Below, one piece after another: positions 42,174-49,858 of a stretch of DNA of 64,000 nt. The stretch is from positions 51,334 to 115,333 of IMG/VR virus record IMGVR_UViG_3300028920_000694; one strand, 5' to 3'. The DNA comes from a virus. The number at the start of each line of letters is the position of its first letter. Position 1 is the stretch's first letter. The notes under the pieces were generated by a model, which was not told where the DNA came from, did no database searches, and was given only the letters and a program-made list of their open reading frames with translations. The translations under genes and the position numbers were made by a program.

Positions 42174-42377
42174 ATGAATAAGATACAGTTTATATGCCCT
42201 AAATGTGAGTGTATAGGAATCATAGGGGTAGAAGATATAGTTAATCATGCAGTCATCTGTGGAGCATGTGGCAAGTCATTTCATCTGCTGGAGAGCCAGT
42301 GGAATGTGATGCCACAATTCGATATGTTTAGTAAGAACAATAAAAATAGGAATAACTGGAGTGATTTGAATGAATAA
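42174..42377 (+). CDS. Zinc-ribbon protein
   Basis: Starting at ATG 42174 (the ATG 12 nt upstream overlaps another frame), this 67-residue protein has CPKCEC and CGACGKSFH, a zinc ribbon of the type seen in transcription-related proteins. The tail is Asn-rich. Confidence 0.5.
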   Translation: MNKIQFICPKCECIGIIGVEDIVNHAVICGACGKSFHLLESQWNVMPQFDMFSKNNKNRNNWSDLNE

Positions 42378-42558
42378 GAAAATGAATGATGAAGTATTTA
42401 AGAAGACAGTCTTAACAAGTCTGTTGAGACTGCTTGAGGAGAGATTGATTGACTTGGAGAGATATCGAGTCTATAATGGAAGGCTGGATAAGGAGATTCT
42501 GGACACAAGGAATGATATAAATAGATATAAAAGATTGTTGGAGGAATTAGATGGTTAA
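42370..42558 (+). CDS. Small coiled-coil protein
   Basis: A 62-residue Leu/Arg-rich helical protein (LTSLLRLLEERLIDLERY), coiled-coil likely. Overlaps both neighbours by 8 nt. Confidence 0.5.
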   Translation: MNKKMNDEVFKKTVLTSLLRLLEERLIDLERYRVYNGRLDKEILDTRNDINRYKRLLEELDG

Positions 42559-42745
42559 GATAGGAGATAAGATAAAGACTGAGCATGGAAAGACTGGAAC
42601 AGTGGTGGACATACATGACACAGATGATGGAAGATACGTGATTCTCTACAAGAAGAGGAAAAATCTACGTGCTTTAGTTGAAGGTGATGAGGAATTCAAA
42701 GTCATTAGAGGAACCAAAAACTATATAAAGGACAATAAGTTATAA
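42551..42745 (+). CDS. SH3/KOW-like small protein
   Basis: A 64-residue protein (KIGDKIKTEHGKTGTVVDIH, then YVILYKKRKNLRALVEGDEEF) with the strand-turn pattern GD-x-I/V...G-x-x-G-x-V of SH3-like barrels, such as KOW domains. Could bind nucleic acid. Not assigned to a family. Confidence 0.5.
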   Translation: MVKIGDKIKTEHGKTGTVVDIHDTDDGRYVILYKKRKNLRALVEGDEEFKVIRGTKNYIKDNKL

Positions 42746-42762
42746 AAGGACAGTGAAGAGAA

Positions 42763-43701
42763 GTGAAAAAGAAAAAGATTGAATTTAAGGTGAATGAAGA
42801 TTATTCTAAATGGTGTTTTAGATTAGATGTTGCAGACTATGGTAGACTAGAAAAAAGTATAAAGAAGAATGGAATCAAAACAGAGCTTCATGTTCTTCCT
42901 GATGGAACCATTCTCTGTGGGCATCACAGATATGAAATAGCCAAGAAACTAGGAATTCCAGATGAAAAAATTCCATATAAAATAATTGATTTACCAAATG
43001 AATACGATAGATTACTTTACTTAATTGATGATAATCTATCAAGAAGACAATTAAATCTAGCACAGAAGATTAGATTAGGAACTCAATATGAAGAGATTGA
43101 GAAGGTGAAAGCGAAACAGAGACAGAAAGAACATGGTGGAACAGCACCTGGTAAGGAAAAAGACACTTCGGGAAATATTTCCCAGAGTGATACAGGTCGA
43201 GCAAGAGACAAAGTCGGAGAGAAGATAGGGGTATCTGGTAAGCTCTATGATATGGGTAAAACAGTAATGGAAGAAAACCCAGAAGATTTCAAGAGAGCTG
43301 AAGCTGGTGAAGTATCTATTAGTAAGTTATATTCAGAAATTCAGGAAGAAAAAGCAAAAAAGAAGATACAAGAGATGAAAGAGAGTTGGAGTAGGATTAA
43401 TACTGAACCTAATCCTAAAAATGATTTAAGAGAGATTTATCGAGTATACTATGAAGGGCTATTTGAATTTGGAGAGGCATTAGTTGATGCACTCTCTAAC
43501 TTTGAATTCATCACGAAAGAGGAATTTATGGGTGGTGAGGAAATTAATCTAACGAAGATAACTAAATCTATTATAGATGATGACTACTTTATAGATGAGA
43601 AGGATAAGTCACTTGAATTACTCAAAAATCTAACAAAGAAAATGGAGAATGCAATCAAATCATGTAAGAAAATATTAAAATATAATGATATGGAGGAATA
43701 A
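42763..43701 (+). CDS. ParB-like nuclease-domain protein
   Basis: Residues ~15-100 of 312 form a ParB/Srx-type domain: SIKKNGIKTELHVLPDGTIL, then CGHHRYEIAKKLGIP and IPYKIIDLPNEYDRLLYLID with NLSRRQLN. The next part (TSGNISQSDTGRARDKVGEKIGVSGKLY) is a helix-turn-helix region typical of phage ParB-like proteins. The C-terminal ~110 residues are unrelated and helical. In viruses such proteins act as DNA-binding regulators or modifiers. Start is GTG at 42763. Confidence 0.75.
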   Translation: MKKKKIEFKVNEDYSKWCFRLDVADYGRLEKSIKKNGIKTELHVLPDGTILCGHHRYEIAKKLGIPDEKIPYKIIDLPNEYDRLLYLIDDNLSRRQLNLAQKIRLGTQYEEIEKVKAKQRQKEHGGTAPGKEKDTSGNISQSDTGRARDKVGEKIGVSGKLYDMGKTVMEENPEDFKRAEAGEVSISKLYSEIQEEKAKKKIQEMKESWSRINTEPNPKNDLREIYRVYYEGLFEFGEALVDALSNFEFITKEEFMGGEEINLTKITKSIIDDDYFIDEKDKSLELLKNLTKKMENAIKSCKKILKYNDMEE

Positions 43702-43702
43702 A

Positions 43703-43954
43703 ATGTTCTGTAAAGAATGTAAAACATTGATGTATCCAAAAGAAGATATGTTTATATGTCCAAAATGTGGATTGAAAAAGAAAAAGAATAAGAGAATTCA
43801 GATTATTTCTCATCAACTTGAAACTGAAGAGATAGAAGTATATAATGACAACCCAATTAAGAAAAAGATGGAAGAGATTGATGAGGAGATAGATGGATAT
43901 TTCTTTAAGAAACATGAAAACAAAGATAAAAAAGAGGAGATTGATGAAGAGTAA
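43703..43954 (+). CDS. TFS/RPB9-like N-terminal zinc ribbon protein
   Basis: Starting at ATG 43703 behind GGAGG, this 83-residue protein opens FCKECKTLMYPKEDMFICPK with CxxC...CxxC, then a basic linker and IISHQLETEEIEVYND. This is the pattern of the N-terminal zinc ribbon of archaeal TFS and RPB9 (FC-x-x-C-x-x-x-M/L-x-P). The C-terminal catalytic ribbon (RSADE) is absent; an acidic tail replaces it. It could bind host RNA polymerase and alter its activity. Confidence 0.55.
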   Translation: MFCKECKTLMYPKEDMFICPKCGLKKKKNKRIQIISHQLETEEIEVYNDNPIKKKMEEIDEEIDGYFFKKHENKDKKEEIDEE

Positions 43955-44522
43955 ATTTAAAGGCAGGTCAACTAGAACGAGTGGATGGGAGACACAAACT
44001 AATTATGATTGGATGCTTTCAGATTTGGATGTTTCTAGTCTACGATTCTTAAGTGATGAATATACAAAGAGGATAAGAGATTTTTCTAATCATTTTGATT
44101 TAGGAGACAAAGAAACCCAACATGAATATCAAGAACTCTTACAGAGAAAAAAGATGATTATTGAGGAACTGGATCATAGATATATGGACATTTACGCTTC
44201 ACCATCATATCAGGATAGAGAAAAATATTTTGATTCAGAGACTGGTTTAGTTCTGGATGAGAATAATAATATTCTATATGGAGTATCACTTAATGAAAAT
44301 GAGGATGATTATGTTTATCATCACATAGAGACTGAGCATAGAACTGAAGGCTCATATGATACATCTAAAGATATATTTGATGACATCACAAATGATATAG
44401 AAATAATACCTATGAAAGTTGGAAAGAAAGTAATTGGATTAAAAGTAATTGAGAAAGAAAGAAGTCTCAAAGATGTATACAGTGATTGGAACTATTACGA
44501 GAATGAAGAAGAAGAGAACTAG
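43944..44522 (+). CDS. Hypothetical acidic protein
   Basis: A 192-residue protein from ATG 43944 (overlapping the previous stop), with a coiled middle (RFLSDEYTKRIRDFSNHFDL) and an acidic C-terminus. No family recognised. A later part (IIPMKVGKKVIGLKVI) is beta-rich. Confidence 0.5.
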   Translation: MKSKFKGRSTRTSGWETQTNYDWMLSDLDVSSLRFLSDEYTKRIRDFSNHFDLGDKETQHEYQELLQRKKMIIEELDHRYMDIYASPSYQDREKYFDSETGLVLDENNNILYGVSLNENEDDYVYHHIETEHRTEGSYDTSKDIFDDITNDIEIIPMKVGKKVIGLKVIEKERSLKDVYSDWNYYENEEEEN

Positions 44523-44823
44523 TATTGATAAAGGTAGGACTATATTAACAACAACAACGAAAGAGATTGTGTTTGGACCCAAAAGAGCAGAAGAGATAGA
44601 GGTAGTTAATGAAGAACCTAGGTCTGCTAGAGCAAACAAAAGGAATTGGGATATGTGGAAATTTGCAGAGGAATTGAATCCAGAGGAGATTCAGTTTCTG
44701 ATAACAAGAAGAAAAGAAAAATTAAGATATGAAACTAACACAGATGAGGTTAGGAATTTGAGGACTGATATAAGCATTCTTGAGGATGCATATAGAATAA
44801 TTAAACGTAGGAGAAAGAAATGA
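44503..44823 (+). CDS. Small basic helical protein
   Basis: A 106-residue protein starting at ATG 44503 inside the previous gene's end. Basic start and end, central helix (WKFAEELNPEEIQFLITRRK). It shares the ...EEIQFLI-helix-DISILEDAYRIIK look of small nucleic-acid-associated proteins. Not recognised. Confidence 0.45.
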   Translation: MKKKRTSIDKGRTILTTTTKEIVFGPKRAEEIEVVNEEPRSARANKRNWDMWKFAEELNPEEIQFLITRRKEKLRYETNTDEVRNLRTDISILEDAYRIIKRRRKK

Positions 44824-45035
44824 AATTAATCAAGACAGTATTTGAAGGAGTGGATGATGGAGTTGGATTGTTAATTGCAGGACTAATTACAGTTGCAATC
44901 CTTCTGGTGATTGGAATAGTGATCGGAATGATAGAATATTGGTTGCTTGGAATTGCATTTCCAGAATATGTTACCTTTGGGTGGCATTGGTGGAGATTTC
45001 TTGCATTGGGATTATTATCAATTGTATTTGTATGA
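44820..45035 (+). CDS. Small membrane protein
   Basis: A 71-residue protein with two or three transmembrane segments (~17-40, ~41-50, ~55-71), Gly-rich. ATGA overlap with the previous gene. Possibly a membrane anchor for replication or a holin-like protein; unassigned. Confidence 0.5.
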   Translation: MKLIKTVFEGVDDGVGLLIAGLITVAILLVIGIVIGMIEYWLLGIAFPEYVTFGWHWWRFLALGLLSIVFV

Positions 45036-45047
45036 GGTGAAGAAAAA

Positions 45048-45773
45048 ATGGCTAAGTTTTTAAATCCAGAAGATTTGAATAAGATATTGAAAGAGAAGAG
45101 GAAACCACAATACTTCTTTCAGAGGACAAGAAAGACAGATAGAGAAGAGTTTGCAGACTTCTATGAGAATGATGACTCAGTGATTATTACATTCACTACA
45201 AACATAGCAGAGATAGAACCAAATAAGGAAGACCTAATAGGTAGAATATGGGAACCTAATCTAAAGGACAAGGATGGGAATCCTAAGATAGACAAGTTCA
45301 CAGGCAAGGTGATGGAGGCATGGTCTAAGTTTGAGGCTAAGTGTGTCATCAATGATACAGAGATAGTATATGGATTCGGAAGTGATTGGGCTTCTCTACT
45401 TAGGGGAGTTGCTAATGAGATGCTCAAAAACGACATCAAAGACTTGACTGGAACCAGATGGAAGATTAGATGTATAGATATCAATAAGTATAACTGGGAT
45501 ATAGAATATATAGGCAAGGGAGATAAACCTGCACCTAAGCCTACAAAAGAAGACAAAAAAGATGATTCAACATATGATAAGGCAGTTGAGGCAATAAAGA
45601 GGATGGCACAGAGGAACAAGGCAAAGATACTTGCAGGATTAGATGAGGATGAATTTGCACCTGCTATTGGATTGATGATTGAAGTGGATCCAAAGGAGAT
45701 TCAAAAGATGATTCCTCAGTTAATTGAAAATGATGTAATTTCTGTTGAAGAAGATAAGATATATATACAATAG
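45048..45773 (+). CDS. Possible single-stranded DNA-binding protein
   Basis: This 241-residue protein has a mixed beta core at ~55-155 (DSVIITFTTNIAEIEP ... WSKFEAKCVINDTEIVYGFG ... GTRWKIRCIDINKYNWDIEY) that could be an OB-fold, a linker rich in Lys/Pro/Asp, and a C-terminal winged-helix-like part (AIGLMIEVDPKEIQKMIPQL). OB plus acidic linker plus wHTH recalls RPA32 or SSB proteins. The virus needs an SSB and no other candidate is clear. This is an inference. Confidence 0.4.
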   Translation: MAKFLNPEDLNKILKEKRKPQYFFQRTRKTDREEFADFYENDDSVIITFTTNIAEIEPNKEDLIGRIWEPNLKDKDGNPKIDKFTGKVMEAWSKFEAKCVINDTEIVYGFGSDWASLLRGVANEMLKNDIKDLTGTRWKIRCIDINKYNWDIEYIGKGDKPAPKPTKEDKKDDSTYDKAVEAIKRMAQRNKAKILAGLDEDEFAPAIGLMIEVDPKEIQKMIPQLIENDVISVEEDKIYIQ

Positions 45774-45786
45774 GAGAAAAAAGAAA

Positions 45787-46416
45787 ATGGAAAAGAAAGA
45801 TGGCATAGTTGCAGTTCTGCTAATCATTGCATTGATGATTGGAGGAGTTGCTCTATGGATAGGAAACATAAATGATGAAGAGTTTAGAACAAACCTGAAT
45901 GAAATAGAACTAACTCCAGGACCAGAAGGAATTCCTGGAATACAAGGACCTCAAGGTGAGAAAGGAGATAAAGGAGACACTGGAGATACTGGACCTCAAG
46001 GACCACAAGGAGAACAAGGTGAAAGAGGAAAGAGAGGACCACAAGGACCAGCAGGTGAAGATTTAGAACCTAATGAAGCACCTGTCATATATGTAAATGA
46101 TTCTGCTAGTTATGTTGAAGGATGTTGGTGGAATGATGACTTTGTATTCTGCATAGATATATCCACCACAGATTTAGAGAATGACTACAGAAAAATAACT
46201 GTGTATTATAGATATGACACAGAAGATGAGTGGAACATCCATGAATCATATCCATTCTTAGATGATGAAGCATACCTAAGCATTTGCAAAGAGAAGAGTG
46301 GCAACTGCTATTGGGGTGAGAAGACAATCCACTGGTTGATTGAAGTTATGGATGGAGAGAATCTGGTATATCTAAACTGGGACACAACCTTGCTTAAGGA
46401 ACATTGTCCTGATTAG
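45787..46416 (+). CDS. Collagen-like membrane-anchored protein
   Basis: This ~209-residue protein has an N-terminal TM segment (~5-27), then ~14 Gly-x-y triplets (GPEGIPGIQGPQG, GDKGDTGDTGPQGPQGEQG), then a C-terminal beta domain with several Cys (~120-209). Collagen-like repeats form trimeric rods in phage fibres and surface proteins. The anchor suggests display outside the cell. Embedded in the replication operon, so probably made early or middle. Confidence 0.7.
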   Translation: MEKKDGIVAVLLIIALMIGGVALWIGNINDEEFRTNLNEIELTPGPEGIPGIQGPQGEKGDKGDTGDTGPQGPQGEQGERGKRGPQGPAGEDLEPNEAPVIYVNDSASYVEGCWWNDDFVFCIDISTTDLENDYRKITVYYRYDTEDEWNIHESYPFLDDEAYLSICKEKSGNCYWGEKTIHWLIEVMDGENLVYLNWDTTLLKEHCPD

Positions 46417-46584
46417 ATGTGGAGCAGACTAGTAGCTTATGGAATGTGCATAGGAATAGAGATAATGGTTGGGCTGATTGGTTCACCATTTCTCTTGCTC
46501 TATACAGTATATCTAATATTTAGAGGAATGTTTAAGTATGAAAGAGGCATTTCTGGGTTCACTTCCAGACTTGCTTATAAATAA
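46417..46584 (+). CDS. Small membrane protein
   Basis: A 55-residue ORF directly after the collagen-like gene, with a hydrophobic middle (MCIGIEIMVGLIGSPFLLLY). Two short TM segments likely. Unassigned; could assist its neighbour. Confidence 0.45.
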   Translation: MWSRLVAYGMCIGIEIMVGLIGSPFLLLYTVYLIFRGMFKYERGISGFTSRLAYK

Positions 46585-46599
46585 AAGGAGAAATGAAAA

Positions 46600-47529
46600 A
46601 TGAGTAATGATGTAGTTATCCGACACCATCATGATTCGGATGGTATCACCACAGCATTCTTTACAGCCCATCATCTAGACTGGAACTGTAAATTAGAGTG
46701 CTGGGATGGGAAGTTTGGAGAAAGTAAAGGACTTAAGAAAGGAGACTGGATGGTAGACATGCATCCAACAGAGATAATTCCTGGAATGAATATAGTAGAC
46801 CATCATGGAGAATATGGTCTGGTGACTAACTATCACCTAATCTATGGACCAGAGCCTGCTAGCTTTCTAGCATGGAGAGAGTTCAAAGAAGATATACCTA
46901 AAGATCAGTGGTGGAAACTCTGCATTGGAGTAGTTGGAGATGGACAGCCTGAATTGATTCCTTATGAAGTATTTGAATCATGTCCTAGACTATTAGTTCC
47001 ACACAAGACATGGGGTGGAGCCAAGAACTATGGAAAGGATGTAGCTTTGTATTTCTATCCAACATACAAGATGCTCTCATCACCAATCAATAGACTGCTA
47101 AAGACAGGCAATTCAGATGGTGCATTGAGATTAATCACAGAGGCAAAGTCACCAATAGATATACTTGAGGATAAAGAAGCAGGTGTTGCTAAGACTACAC
47201 TCAAAAAAGAAAGAGATATAATTCTTAGAGATTGTGATGTGAAGAAATTTAACAATCTAAATCTAGTATTATTCTATTCTAAATATAGAATGCAAGGTGA
47301 AGTAGCATCTATTATAGAAGGCATAGATAACATCACTACACTAGCAATCAATGTAGAGAGTGGTAGAGGCAGTCTTAGAGGAGAACTTGCACTCTACTGG
47401 AAAGAGAAACTGAAAGGACTAGAGTATCTAAACATAGATGGGCATCCTGGATTCATGGGAGCCAGCCTAGATATGAAGAAGAAGAACCCTGAAGGACTAG
47501 TGGATGACTTGATTAGTTTGTTATCCTAA
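46600..47529 (+). CDS. DHH-family phosphoesterase
   Basis: This 309-residue protein has the DHH superfamily motifs: RHHHDSDGITTAFF (motif I), VDMHPTE, IVDHHGEYG (DHH motif) and a later VVGDGQPEL, plus a C-terminal DGHPGFMGAS like the GGGH glycine/His element of the DHHA1 domain. Members include RecJ/NrnA/GdpP-type nucleases. Likely cuts short oligonucleotides or single strands during replication or repair. All metal-binding positions appear present. Confidence 0.75.
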   Translation: MSNDVVIRHHHDSDGITTAFFTAHHLDWNCKLECWDGKFGESKGLKKGDWMVDMHPTEIIPGMNIVDHHGEYGLVTNYHLIYGPEPASFLAWREFKEDIPKDQWWKLCIGVVGDGQPELIPYEVFESCPRLLVPHKTWGGAKNYGKDVALYFYPTYKMLSSPINRLLKTGNSDGALRLITEAKSPIDILEDKEAGVAKTTLKKERDIILRDCDVKKFNNLNLVLFYSKYRMQGEVASIIEGIDNITTLAINVESGRGSLRGELALYWKEKLKGLEYLNIDGHPGFMGASLDMKKKNPEGLVDDLISLLS

Positions 47530-47552
47530 ATTAAAACAACAAAGGAAATAAT

Positions 47553-48113
47553 ATGGAAAAAAAACATTTATCAATAGTTGGATATGGAAATAATCGTGCT
47601 GAAAATGATTATTATCCAACTCCAAAAGAAACTACTGAAGCGTTATTGATTAGAGAATCTTTTGATGGCAGTATATGGGAATGTGCTTCAGGTGATGGAT
47701 GGATGGCTAAAGTTTTAGAGAATTGGGGATATGATATTTATTCTTCTGATATTAGAACTGATAATAATGTTTATGGTGATAAAGGGATTGATTTCTTAAA
47801 AACTAATAAATTTGTAGATAATATAATTACCAATCCGCCTTATAAATATGCAAAAGATTTTTTAGAACATAGTTTAAAATGCTCAAGAAAGAAAGTAGCA
47901 TTATTATTAAAATTAGTATTTCTTGAAAGTGTAAATCGTTATCCACTTTTTATGTTGAATAATCTTGAACATATTTTTGTGTTTTCTAAAAGACAAAAAA
48001 TATATCGTTTAGGTGAAGTTGGTAAAAATTCTGGTTTGATTGCTTATGCTTGGTTTGTTTGGAATAAGAATTATTATGGTAAACCAATGATTGATTGGAT
48101 AAATGAAATATAA
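47553..48113 (+). CDS. N6-adenine DNA methyltransferase-like protein
   Basis: This 186-residue protein has YYPTPKETTEALL, a SAM-binding WECASGDGWMAKVL, an acidic motif (DIYSSDIRTD) and the catalytic NPPY (IITNPPYKYA), then FVFSKRQKIYR. This fits small phage DNA N6-adenine methyltransferases. Codon use is more AT-rich than the upstream genes, and the gene opens a block with a distinct TAAATTAAAA spacer motif. Confidence 0.7.
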   Translation: MEKKHLSIVGYGNNRAENDYYPTPKETTEALLIRESFDGSIWECASGDGWMAKVLENWGYDIYSSDIRTDNNVYGDKGIDFLKTNKFVDNIITNPPYKYAKDFLEHSLKCSRKKVALLLKLVFLESVNRYPLFMLNNLEHIFVFSKRQKIYRLGEVGKNSGLIAYAWFVWNKNYYGKPMIDWINEI

Positions 48114-48139
48114 ATTAGAATAACATAGGAATGATTAAT

Positions 48140-48289
48140 ATGGAAGAAGATTTGGAATATAAATTGGATATAATTATGGGAATGTTGAAATCAATGAATG
48201 AACAATTGGATGAAATTGACGCAATTAGAATACAATTAGATAGGTTTGAAGTTAAAATAAATAACTTACCCCCCAAAAACACAAGTTAA
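48140..48289 (+). CDS. Small helical protein
   Basis: A 49-residue ORF (LEYKLDIIMGMLKSMNEQL, then RIQLDRFEVKINN), likely a coiled coil. It begins behind AGGA. Part of the TAAATTAAAA block. Confidence 0.4.
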   Translation: MEEDLEYKLDIIMGMLKSMNEQLDEIDAIRIQLDRFEVKINNLPPKNTS

Positions 48290-48344
48290 AAATAAATCCA
48301 GAAAGGTTTGATAATGATTAATAAATTAAAAGGACAAAGATAAA

Positions 48345-48437
48345 ATGAATGAGATAGTTAAACTATATTTGAAAGAGATTGGTTTTGTTACTTCGATGTT
48401 GGTTTTGGCTTTCTTGATTATGTGGACTTGGAAATAA
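48345..48437 (+). CDS. Very small membrane peptide
   Basis: A 30-residue ORF (IVKLYLKEIGFVTSMLVLAF plus WTWK), one transmembrane helix. Low but plausible support from operon packing. Confidence 0.35.
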   Translation: MNEIVKLYLKEIGFVTSMLVLAFLIMWTWK

Positions 48438-48460
48438 TAAATTAAAATAACAACTAAAAG

Positions 48461-48504
48461 GTGTTACACAAAACAAAAGTTTTATATACTAATAAGTGTT
48501 ACAC
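48461..48504 (+). promoter_or_regulatory. TATA box flanked by two GTGTTACAC operators
   Basis: GTGTTACAC, itself a short palindrome, occurs at 48461-48469 and 48496-48504, on both sides of TTTATATA (48481-48488). The next ATG (48517) is 36 nt after the TATA start. A repressor bound to both sites would cover the promoter. This is the clearest operator-promoter unit of the window. Confidence 0.6.
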
Positions 48505-48516
48505 TATATTGATAAT

Positions 48517-48672
48517 ATGAAAAAAATATTTGTTTGTGAGTTCTGTGGGTTCAAAACAGAACCAAAAGAAGAAGCAGGTCTTACAGCATTTCGTTGTATG
48601 AAATGTTGGAATTGGAATGATATTGCTGATATGGATAAAGAAGTAAACAGAGTGACGATAAATGAAATGTAA
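48517..48672 (+). CDS. Zinc-ribbon protein
   Basis: A 51-residue ORF with CEFCGF and CMKCW, a Cys4 ribbon. It is the first gene behind the GTGTTACAC-flanked promoter and could itself be a regulator. Confidence 0.5.
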   Translation: MKKIFVCEFCGFKTEPKEEAGLTAFRCMKCWNWNDIADMDKEVNRVTINEM

Positions 48673-48802
48673 ATGTGAAAAGCAGATGAGTAAGGTTTAT
48701 GTTCATCATAATCAACATCATCCTAAAGGTCAGTGGGAAGTGATTGGTTTTTATTGTAAATCGTGTAATACGATTAAATTAAATTACAAAGACATGGTTT
48801 AA
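48662..48802 (+). CDS. Small Cys/His-rich protein
   Basis: A 46-residue ORF with CKC, a His-rich stretch (VHHNQHHPK) and CKSC. A zinc-binding protein, overlapping the previous gene by 11 nt. Confidence 0.45.
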   Translation: MKCKCEKQMSKVYVHHNQHHPKGQWEVIGFYCKSCNTIKLNYKDMV

Positions 48803-48817
48803 AGGAGAAATAAAAAG

Positions 48818-48922
48818 ATGAAATTAAAATGTGAATTATGTGGTGCTGAAATAAATCATATTGATACAAAATTTAATTGTCCATATTGTAAAGTTAGAAT
48901 GTGGAGGGTTATTAAGATTTAA
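48818..48922 (+). CDS. Tiny zinc-ribbon protein
   Basis: A 34-residue ORF with CELC and CPYC separated by 16 residues, a minimal ribbon. Ribosome-binding site AAAGGAG upstream. Confidence 0.5.
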   Translation: MKLKCELCGAEINHIDTKFNCPYCKVRMWRVIKI

Positions 48923-48941
48923 ATTAAAATGAGGTATAAAA

Positions 48942-49067
48942 ATGTTCGATATGTATTGTCCGTTTTGCCAAAAAACAATGGAGATAGTTAATGAAAAGGA
49001 TATTTTTTGGTGTCCTAATTGTAAGAGGAAATGGTGGATAACATTATTAGAGCAGTATATAAAATAA
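48942..49067 (+). CDS. Tiny zinc-ribbon protein
   Basis: A 41-residue ORF with CPFC and CPNC, then a basic-aromatic tail (KRKWWITLLEQY). GAGGT upstream. Could bind nucleic acid. Confidence 0.5.
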   Translation: MFDMYCPFCQKTMEIVNEKDIFWCPNCKRKWWITLLEQYIK

Positions 49068-49096
49068 ATTAAAACATCATATAAAAAGGTGATTTA

Positions 49097-49435
49097 ATGT
49101 TGATAAAAGGGAATGAATTAATAAGATTGTTTGAAAAACAGATATATGATTTACATTTCTGGAATATATTTAAAAAGAAAAAATTAAGAGAGAGGATTGA
49201 TAGAGTTCATAACTTTGATTATTATGATAAAAATACTAATGGAACTTATAGGATTGTTGAATTTTTTGATCCAGATTTGTTAGTTAGAAATAGGATTAAA
49301 TCTAAACTGATTGTTGATGGTAATGAGTATATTGGTAAATGTTTAAACTGTAAAATAGGTGGAATATTTGAAATTGATCCAATTGAAAAAATAGGTCAAT
49401 GTTATCGTTGTTTTACTGAATTTAAACTATCTTAA
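49097..49435 (+). CDS. Small protein with C-terminal zinc knuckle
   Basis: A 112-residue protein with a helical basic N-terminal half (WNIFKKKKLRERIDRV) and C-terminal CLNC and CYRC. Start ATG behind GGTGAT. Not recognised. Confidence 0.5.
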   Translation: MLIKGNELIRLFEKQIYDLHFWNIFKKKKLRERIDRVHNFDYYDKNTNGTYRIVEFFDPDLLVRNRIKSKLIVDGNEYIGKCLNCKIGGIFEIDPIEKIGQCYRCFTEFKLS

Positions 49436-49455
49436 ATTAAAAGGATATAGATAAT

Positions 49456-49572
49456 ATGAAAGAAAGTGAATATATGAAAGGATATTTAGATGCTGTTAAT
49501 GACATAATTCTACAATGTAAGAATTATCAAGTTATGATTGAAAAGATAAAGAATATGGAATTACAAAAATAA
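49456..49572 (+). CDS. Very small helical protein
   Basis: A 38-residue ORF (ESEYMKGYLDAVNDIILQC ...). Short, supported by position and the shared spacer motif only. Confidence 0.35.
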   Translation: MKESEYMKGYLDAVNDIILQCKNYQVMIEKIKNMELQK

Positions 49573-49602
49573 ATTATTAAGACAAACTTTAGAGGAATAG
49601 AT

Positions 49603-49707
49603 ATGAATAGAATATGGTGTGAAAAATGTGATGCTGAGATGGATACAATTTATGCTGATGGTGTTTTTCGTTGTGTAGGATGTAATGGTATTGTATATGA
49701 ATCATAA
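49603..49707 (+). CDS. Tiny zinc-ribbon protein
   Basis: A 34-residue ORF with CEKC and CVGC separated by a hairpin. AGAGGA precedes it. One of a run of such mini-ribbons. Confidence 0.5.
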   Translation: MNRIWCEKCDAEMDTIYADGVFRCVGCNGIVYES

Positions 49708-49724
49708 ATTAGCCAAACAAACAA

Positions 49725-49805
49725 ATGAAGATGAGAGCAAAGAAGAGAATCAGAATGATTAAAACAACAAACAAAAGATACGTAGCAAAAGTTGATGATA
49801 TATAA
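49725..49805 (+). CDS. Tiny basic peptide
   Basis: A 26-residue, Lys/Arg-rich ORF (MKMRAKKRIRMIKTT ...). Ribosome-binding site is poor. May be a DNA- or RNA-binding peptide or spurious. Confidence 0.25.
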   Translation: MKMRAKKRIRMIKTTNKRYVAKVDDI

Positions 49806-49858
49806 ATCTTACCTATGTATGAGAATGAATGTTTGTTATAATTATAAAAGGATAAAGA

